Shown here: positions 25,101 to 28,117 of the stretch, one piece after another
Numbering within the stretch: position 1 is the first letter of the stretch
Layout: every line of letters starts with the position of its first letter
From: Verrucomicrobia bacterium UBA3841
GTDB taxonomy: Bacteria > Verrucomicrobiota > Kiritimatiellia > RFP12 > UBA1067
Length of the DNA: 28,117 nt
Direction: 5' to 3'
Assembly: GCA_002392765.1 (NCBI GenBank)
Contig: DGHT01000013.1
Span: forward strand, 1-28,117
Program-made: the position numbers and the translations under genes
The notes under the pieces: generated by a model
The model's input: the letters and a program-made list of their open reading frames with translations, nothing else
Told to the model about the DNA's origin: nothing
The model's database searches: none

Positions 25101-26901
25101 GGTCGAGGAGGAGGTTGCTGTATTCAGCCTGGGTGATGTTGCCCTTCTTGAGGAGGCGGTCAAGCTGCGACCTGAAGCCCTGGAGGGTCTTGCCGACAAG
25201 CGCGACCTCGCTTTCCTCGAAGAATTTCCTGTACGCCTGCACCGCCAGCCTCAGCTGCTTCTTGACAGCCGGGCGCGACGCTTCGTCGATGTTCACCCGC
25301 TCCTCGCCGTTCGACGCGATGGCGTTCTTGATCTTCCCGTTGAGGATGTTGGGGATTGTGTGCTTGAGGAGGTTGTCGAGCATCGGCATTCCGCCGCGGA
25401 ACTCGTTGGCGAGCTCGATCGCCTCGTCGGACATGTCCTTCAGGAAGCTCTGCACGTTGCCGCCGGCCCTGAGTTTTACGTCCTTAAGCTCCGCCGGATT
25501 GTTGAGCGCCCAGCGCTCGCCGTAGTTGAGCTGTCCCGCGACGACGAGCTGGTTGACGTGCGCCTTCGCCTTGTCCATGAAGTCCGCTTCCTGGCGCGGA
25601 AGGTCCTGCGCCGCCTTGGCATAGTTCTCGAGAAGGAACTTCGTGGCGTATTTCTCAAGCTCCGCCTCCTTGATGTACGTCTCGGTGAGCTGCGCGACAT
25701 CCTTCCCGAGCTCGTTGCCTCCGCCCTTGGGAAAGTTGACGTTTAGCACGAACTTCTCGCGGGCATGGGCGAACACCATCAGCTTCTTCTGCGTCGCCCT
25801 CTGCCCTTCGACCAGCTGCTGGAGCGACGCGAACACGTTCTTCCCGCCGTCACCCTGCGGCACCTCAGCTTTCTTGTCGACCACCTCGTTCGCGCCTTCT
25901 ATGAAGCGCCTGGCCGTGTCGACGATCTTTTCGATGGAGAGCTCGCCCTCAAGTATCTCCTCGATGCTCGCGGGGTTGTTCGGGTCCGCGTAGTCGCGGA
26001 CGTTCTCCGCCGCCTGGCGGACCATCACCGGCAGCACCTTTTCGAGGAAGAGCTCGAGCGTGGTGCCGGCCGTGCCGAATCCGATGTCTTTCTGGACGAC
26101 CCTTTCCTTGTCCAGGACGAACTTGAGCGAGTCGCGTATCTTCGCCACGTCGTCTGCGGGGATGCCTGCGCCGAAGTTGTCGGGGTTGGCCGCGACCGCA
26201 CGTGCGACGTTCTTGCACGCCTTCTCGGCGCCGATGCGGTTCTTCGCGGCCGCGACGAGGTTGTCGAGCTGGATGAGGTAGACGCGGAAGCCGGTCTCGC
26301 TCATCTTCATCCGCTTCGTCGGATCGGGGTTGTTTTTGTTCGCCTCGTCCGTCTCGAAGTAGAGGGCCATGTTCGGATCGATGCCGTACATCAGGGGCTT
26401 CAGGTACTTGTCGATGAAGTCATCCTTGCTGCCGGTGAAGCCGCAGCGGTCCATCGCGCTCGCGTAGAAGTTCTCCACTATTCTCATGCGGCCCGTGCCG
26501 TTGTTGAACTCGGCGTCGAACTTCTCGAATATCCTCTTGATTTCGCGGCGGCTGAGCGCCTTCCCCGTGTCTATGTTGCCGTTCTTATCCTTCGGGCGCA
26601 ATATCAAGTCCCTGATGTCGTCGCCCGCCTTGCCGAGGAAGCGCAGGTCGCCCTCGATGGCCGCGAGGAACTTCTCGCGGACGGACCTGTTGTGCGCCGC
26701 GCTGGTGTTCGAGCGCCAGGAAAGCGGCACGTCGATCTTGTTGTTGAACTTCTCGATCTTCAGCTTGCCGGCGGAGTCTTTAGTGAAACGCACGTAGCCC
26801 TTGTTGGTCCCGGACTCGTAGTTGACCATCTTGCGGTAGTCGTCAACCTTGTAGACATCACTGTTGGCATTAAGCTGCGCTGCTGTTATGGTCTTTGACA
26901 T
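22195..26901 (-). CDS. Giant uncharacterised protein, candidate type III effector
   Basis: I do not recognise a family for this 1568-residue protein. It has no signal peptide and no membrane segment. It appears mostly alpha-helical, with a high content of Lys, Glu, Asp and Ala, very few Cys and Trp, and long amphipathic stretches. The first 100 residues are Ser/Thr/Asn-rich and then basic ('KLKIEKFNNKIDVPLSWRSN'), as expected of a type III secretion leader plus chaperone-binding segment. Two CesT-like chaperone genes follow directly. No catalytic motif is evident; a scaffold, translocator or host-targeted effector are all possible. The start at 26901 is supported by an AAGGAAC ribosome-binding site and by a plausible promoter about 90 nt upstream. 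The very long open frames on the opposite strand are a composition effect. GC-biased codon use matches the neighbourhood, so recent transfer is not obvious. Confidence 0.72.
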   Translation of the reverse strand: MSKTITAAQLNANSDVYKVDDYRKMVNYESGTNKGYVRFTKDSAGKLKIEKFNNKIDVPLSWRSNTSAAHNRSVREKFLAAIEGDLRFLGKAGDDIRDLILRPKDKNGNIDTGKALSRREIKRIFEKFDAEFNNGTGRMRIVENFYASAMDRCGFTGSKDDFIDKYLKPLMYGIDPNMALYFETDEANKNNPDPTKRMKMSETGFRVYLIQLDNLVAAAKNRIGAEKACKNVARAVAANPDNFGAGIPADDVAKIRDSLKFVLDKERVVQKDIGFGTAGTTLELFLEKVLPVMVRQAAENVRDYADPNNPASIEEILEGELSIEKIVDTARRFIEGANEVVDKKAEVPQGDGGKNVFASLQQLVEGQRATQKKLMVFAHAREKFVLNVNFPKGGGNELGKDVAQLTETYIKEAELEKYATKFLLENYAKAAQDLPRQEADFMDKAKAHVNQLVVAGQLNYGERWALNNPAELKDVKLRAGGNVQSFLKDMSDEAIELANEFRGGMPMLDNLLKHTIPNILNGKIKNAIASNGEERVNIDEASRPAVKKQLRLAVQAYRKFFEESEVALVGKTLQGFRSQLDRLLKKGNITQAEYSNLLLDHKSRVEGALKRAVERFYAEAPLPAKDTDADTIAAGAKRLEELFGEERDAVTGEMRQRISTIVLANAYGGAERRMLLDVKSHVDACRQALAQAGVTLTKDLDDADLNIALNKLYYKVLEKKMEDTNLGHNKIGEKLNDSVQSSFVSAAKDLVNTVNKLCTKLDVAMRKYIEPGVDTLLHTRNVEDDYKNALGKDELNAMRKSIADGVILSLKGATDEIKRRFITHPETYTKKNVDADNIAMSFFDMAGKDELYTEKNIARIYESVADERTDAVKSWIHAPTGPDGKSTLAADLAADQTARVLGDGSKVQKYAASLQKNELSNIIGAAVKEALAFAEKYALSYATGGKAEFLKRVNAMIQNIVDKHVESHGKFREAFVKDAKPIIEKYDDALRTDTRSGSEVATDKMNQILDDISRQKEPPKIKGFALAFDGMLKKMVNDKVDMKFSEFMEYSKKITEAYETYMPAFNNKAKEMEARLREAGADDDDIRYFNEKLMPVLRQKMDAKIQENPDSYVKNKNAVIIAENQAFLYVSEIVRSLNAMNPATDDGLTSALRAIGFSSLKYHGDTAKSLKDAVASMFATDEGKNILSAARQAAMTKVVYDTDTTSAAVKEADESIKKFNDFLRDTAFGYRVSVKESRFNDKHVAPAVKIFEAWLEMYNLPDIQVSGVDFNGTLKEAAVAHFRKHIADLQQKIAEKGEITGSVLSADYIQEFTTYLNKLGREAIFGLMSNDLVQARLKAIMSEKKYAAAYEFPHESADELRQVVHLNLIGLQVHLAEATRRAELAFEDKVVSLEDMHRWNDLIVEEFNRQVSDSGKILDQYHQCALSRVEMMVNIDLDVVSGDKAIDQYLFDALQEHFRGVDITEEGRVPGKLEKKHEISVSMLFAHLKGLIRESIEEQKLKMKSEAMKNTDPNEVHFRFPGADKLETTFRAVAESFVASLSDPKSKDPYAPFFRAVEKEVMAGIKKN

Positions 26902-26989
26902 TTTAGTAGTTCCTTTTACTTAATGAAAGATTTGCCTTTTCGATCCTGTCTACACGCAACACGGTGAAAAGTTACACTCTCTAGGCAAT

Positions 26990-27018
26990 ATCCTATCAAA
27001 AAAATGGCGAAAATTCAA
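26990..27018 (-). promoter_or_regulatory. Promoter of the giant-protein/chaperone operon
   Basis: On the minus strand TTGAAT (27018-27013), a 17-nt T-rich spacer and TAGGAT (26995-26990) preceded by TGA. The predicted leader is about 80 nt. The region 26902-27059 is the most AT-rich of this end of the window and shows no coding sequence. Confidence 0.5.
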
Positions 27019-27059
27019 ATTGGACGGCGCTATTTGGTTGCGATATGTTGATATTTCCC

Positions 27060-27312
27060 CTACTGCTTGTACTCGGGGTTGAACCAGAAGTTCTCGCGCT
27101 TGCGCTTGATGGTATCGAGGCGTTCGGCTTCCTTCTTCGGGTTGATAAGGATGAAGTTCTTGAGATCCTCCTTGTATAGCGGCTGGTTGTCAGATGCTGC
27201 GAATGTCTTTTGCGATTTCCTGGTTGGACGCCATTTCGATGCTCGGCACGATCAAGCCGACAAGTTCGCGCCCGTCAGCCGCCTTGACTTCAACTGCGAT
27301 TTTTATGTTTAA
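27060..27312 (-). pseudogene. Frameshifted fragment of an unrecognised gene
   Basis: Two overlapping minus-strand frames read like consecutive parts of one protein. The upstream part (about 27312-27190) gives 'VEVKAADGRELVGLIVPSIE' and then stops at 27190. The downstream part (to stop 27060) gives 'DNQPLYKEDLKNFILINPKK' and ends 'RENFWFNPEYKQ'. A one-base shift near 27195 would join them. Neither part has a start codon with a ribosome-binding site. I do not recognise the family. It may be a decayed gene or a piece cut off by rearrangement. Confidence 0.4.
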
Positions 27313-27349
27313 TCATCTGGAAGCCTTGCCGAATTACGCAGATATTCAC

Positions 27350-27508
27350 TCACAGCAACTCGCGTGCGAGGCGCAGGCAGTTCGCGGGCGTAAAGCCAAA
27401 CTCATCCGCCAGCCGCGCGTAGGGACCCGACGCGCCGAAATGCTCGAGCGACAGATACCGCGTCGTCGAGGCAGAGGTGCACTTCCGAGCCGGTGGCGAC
27501 GAAGAGGA
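27350..27508 (-). pseudogene. Transketolase C-terminal fragments
   Basis: Minus-strand sequence about 27508-27467 reads 'VATGSEVHLCLDDA', matching the conserved ATGSEV segment of transketolases. After a one-base frame shift, 27466-27350 reads 'TTRYLSLEHFGASGPYARLA' and ends 'FGFTPANCLRLARELL' at a stop, matching the transketolase C-terminal end (HFGAS...FGFT). In an intact enzyme about 65-70 residues separate the two motifs; here they are nearly adjacent. So this is an internally deleted, frameshifted remnant joined to a GH43 gene start. Confidence 0.65.
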
Positions 27509-27962
27509 TGGAGCAGTCGTGGAGATGCGGCGCGCGCGTCAGGAGCTTCCACGGGCCCTCGGGACGGTCCGCGGTGTAGACAAATCCGCCCGAGCCGTTG
27601 GCGATGAACCAGGCGTAGAACTTTCCTCCATGATGCACGAGCGAGGTCGCCCACTGGCCTCCGCCGTACGCGGACTTTCCGTCCTCCAGCGAATACTGCG
27701 GACCGAAGTCGAACCTGTCGAAGACGTACGACACCGTCTCCCAGTGAACCATGTCCTTCGAGCGCATCACGGGCGCGCCGGGGACGAAATGCATCGTCGT
27801 CACCAGATAGACATAGTCGCCCGCCCGGCACATCGTCGGGTCGGGACAGTCGGCGTAGATGACCGGATTGCGGCACGCGGCCCGTTCGCCCGCACCTGCG
27901 GCAAACACCGTCATCGCCGCCGCAAGAACCGGCGCGAGCGAAAGTAGCATCCCTGTTTTCAT
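27402..27962 (-). pseudogene. Truncated secreted GH43 gene fused to transketolase sequence
   Basis: The reading frame from ATG 27962 (AGGAG upstream) gives 186 residues: a signal peptide (1-21), then the first blades of a GH43 beta-propeller, 'NPVIYADCPDPTMCRAGDYV' with the catalytic-base Asp, 'VMRSKDMVHWETVSYVFDR' and 'GGGQWATSLVHHGGKFYAWF'. It reaches the second catalytic region 'HLHDCSILF', where GH43 proteins normally continue with 'DDDG'. Instead the sequence switches to a transketolase motif and then out of frame to a stop at 27402. The blades with the general-acid Glu are missing, so no active GH43 enzyme can be made. The cause could be a deletion in the genome or an assembly chimera. 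Confidence 0.75.
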
Positions 27963-28016
27963 GGCACGGCAACTCCTGTAGGCGGTCTGGGCGTGCGCCA
28001 ACGCCCCTTGATGTGG

Positions 28017-28117
28017 TTACGGCAGCGGCTTGACCTTGAGCGAACGCAGCCAGGTGCGCCCGCTCGGAAACAGCCGCTTTGCAGTCCCACACAGATTTTA
28101 GCCGTGTAGAACGTGTA
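28017..28117 (-). other. Short coding-like tail at right edge
   Basis: A minus-strand frame ends 'RLFPSGRTWLRSLKVKPLP' at a stop at 28017, which reads like the end of a secreted enzyme's beta domain. The frame is closed by a TAA about 70 nt upstream, so it is not open to the window edge. It may be another gene remnant or chance. Confidence 0.25.

Overview
The window is GC-rich bacterial DNA dominated by secreted carbohydrate-active enzymes, an autotransporter-type beta-strand repeat protein, a CotH-family protein, a REP-type (Y1) transposase, and a pair of type III secretion chaperone-like genes beside a very large cytosolic protein. This mix is most like a gut member of the PVC group, probably Kiritimatiellota/Verrucomicrobiota. 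That assignment is inferred from gene content; no rRNA or tRNA gene is present. Apart from the first gene, every gene is on the minus strand.

Left part (1-7.6 kb): a XylR-type regulator (+, 132-1280) is convergent with a seven-gene minus-strand operon (7517 down to 1625). The first five genes are DRTGG, CBS-CBS-HATPase, DRTGG, PHP phosphoesterase and HATPase. The first four are joined by successive 4-nt ATGA overlaps. This set resembles the sensory module usually found beside [FeFe]-hydrogenase genes, but no hydrogenase gene is here. The operon continues into rsmE and a GH95 alpha-L-fucosidase.

Middle part (7.6-21.1 kb): a glycan locus, in transcription order a GH43-esterase fusion, an OB-fold histidine kinase and its NarL-type regulator, a RAYT transposase with an unusual DprA-like C-terminal domain, a beta-strand repeat surface protein, a CotH kinase-like protein, a GH127/GH146-type enzyme and an alginate-lyase-superfamily polysaccharide lyase. 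Three promoters here, before the GH43-esterase, the repeat protein and the GH127 gene, share a 19-bp inverted repeat (ATCCC-N9-GGAAT type) immediately upstream of or overlapping the -35 position, which looks like a common operator. Short 7-8 bp tandem repeats fill two gaps between genes.

Right part (21.2-26.9 kb): a three-gene operon encoding a 1568-residue, signal-less, apparently helical protein followed by two paralogous small proteins that look like CesT-type type III secretion chaperones. This is the best candidate for an undescribed system: a giant putative effector with two dedicated chaperones.

Right edge (27-28.1 kb): gene debris, comprising a frameshifted unknown gene and a GH43 N-terminus joined to transketolase C-terminal fragments.

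All seven promoters I could place have an extended -10 (TGn plus a TATAAT-like hexamer), and three lie so close to the start codon that leaderless or nearly leaderless mRNA is expected.
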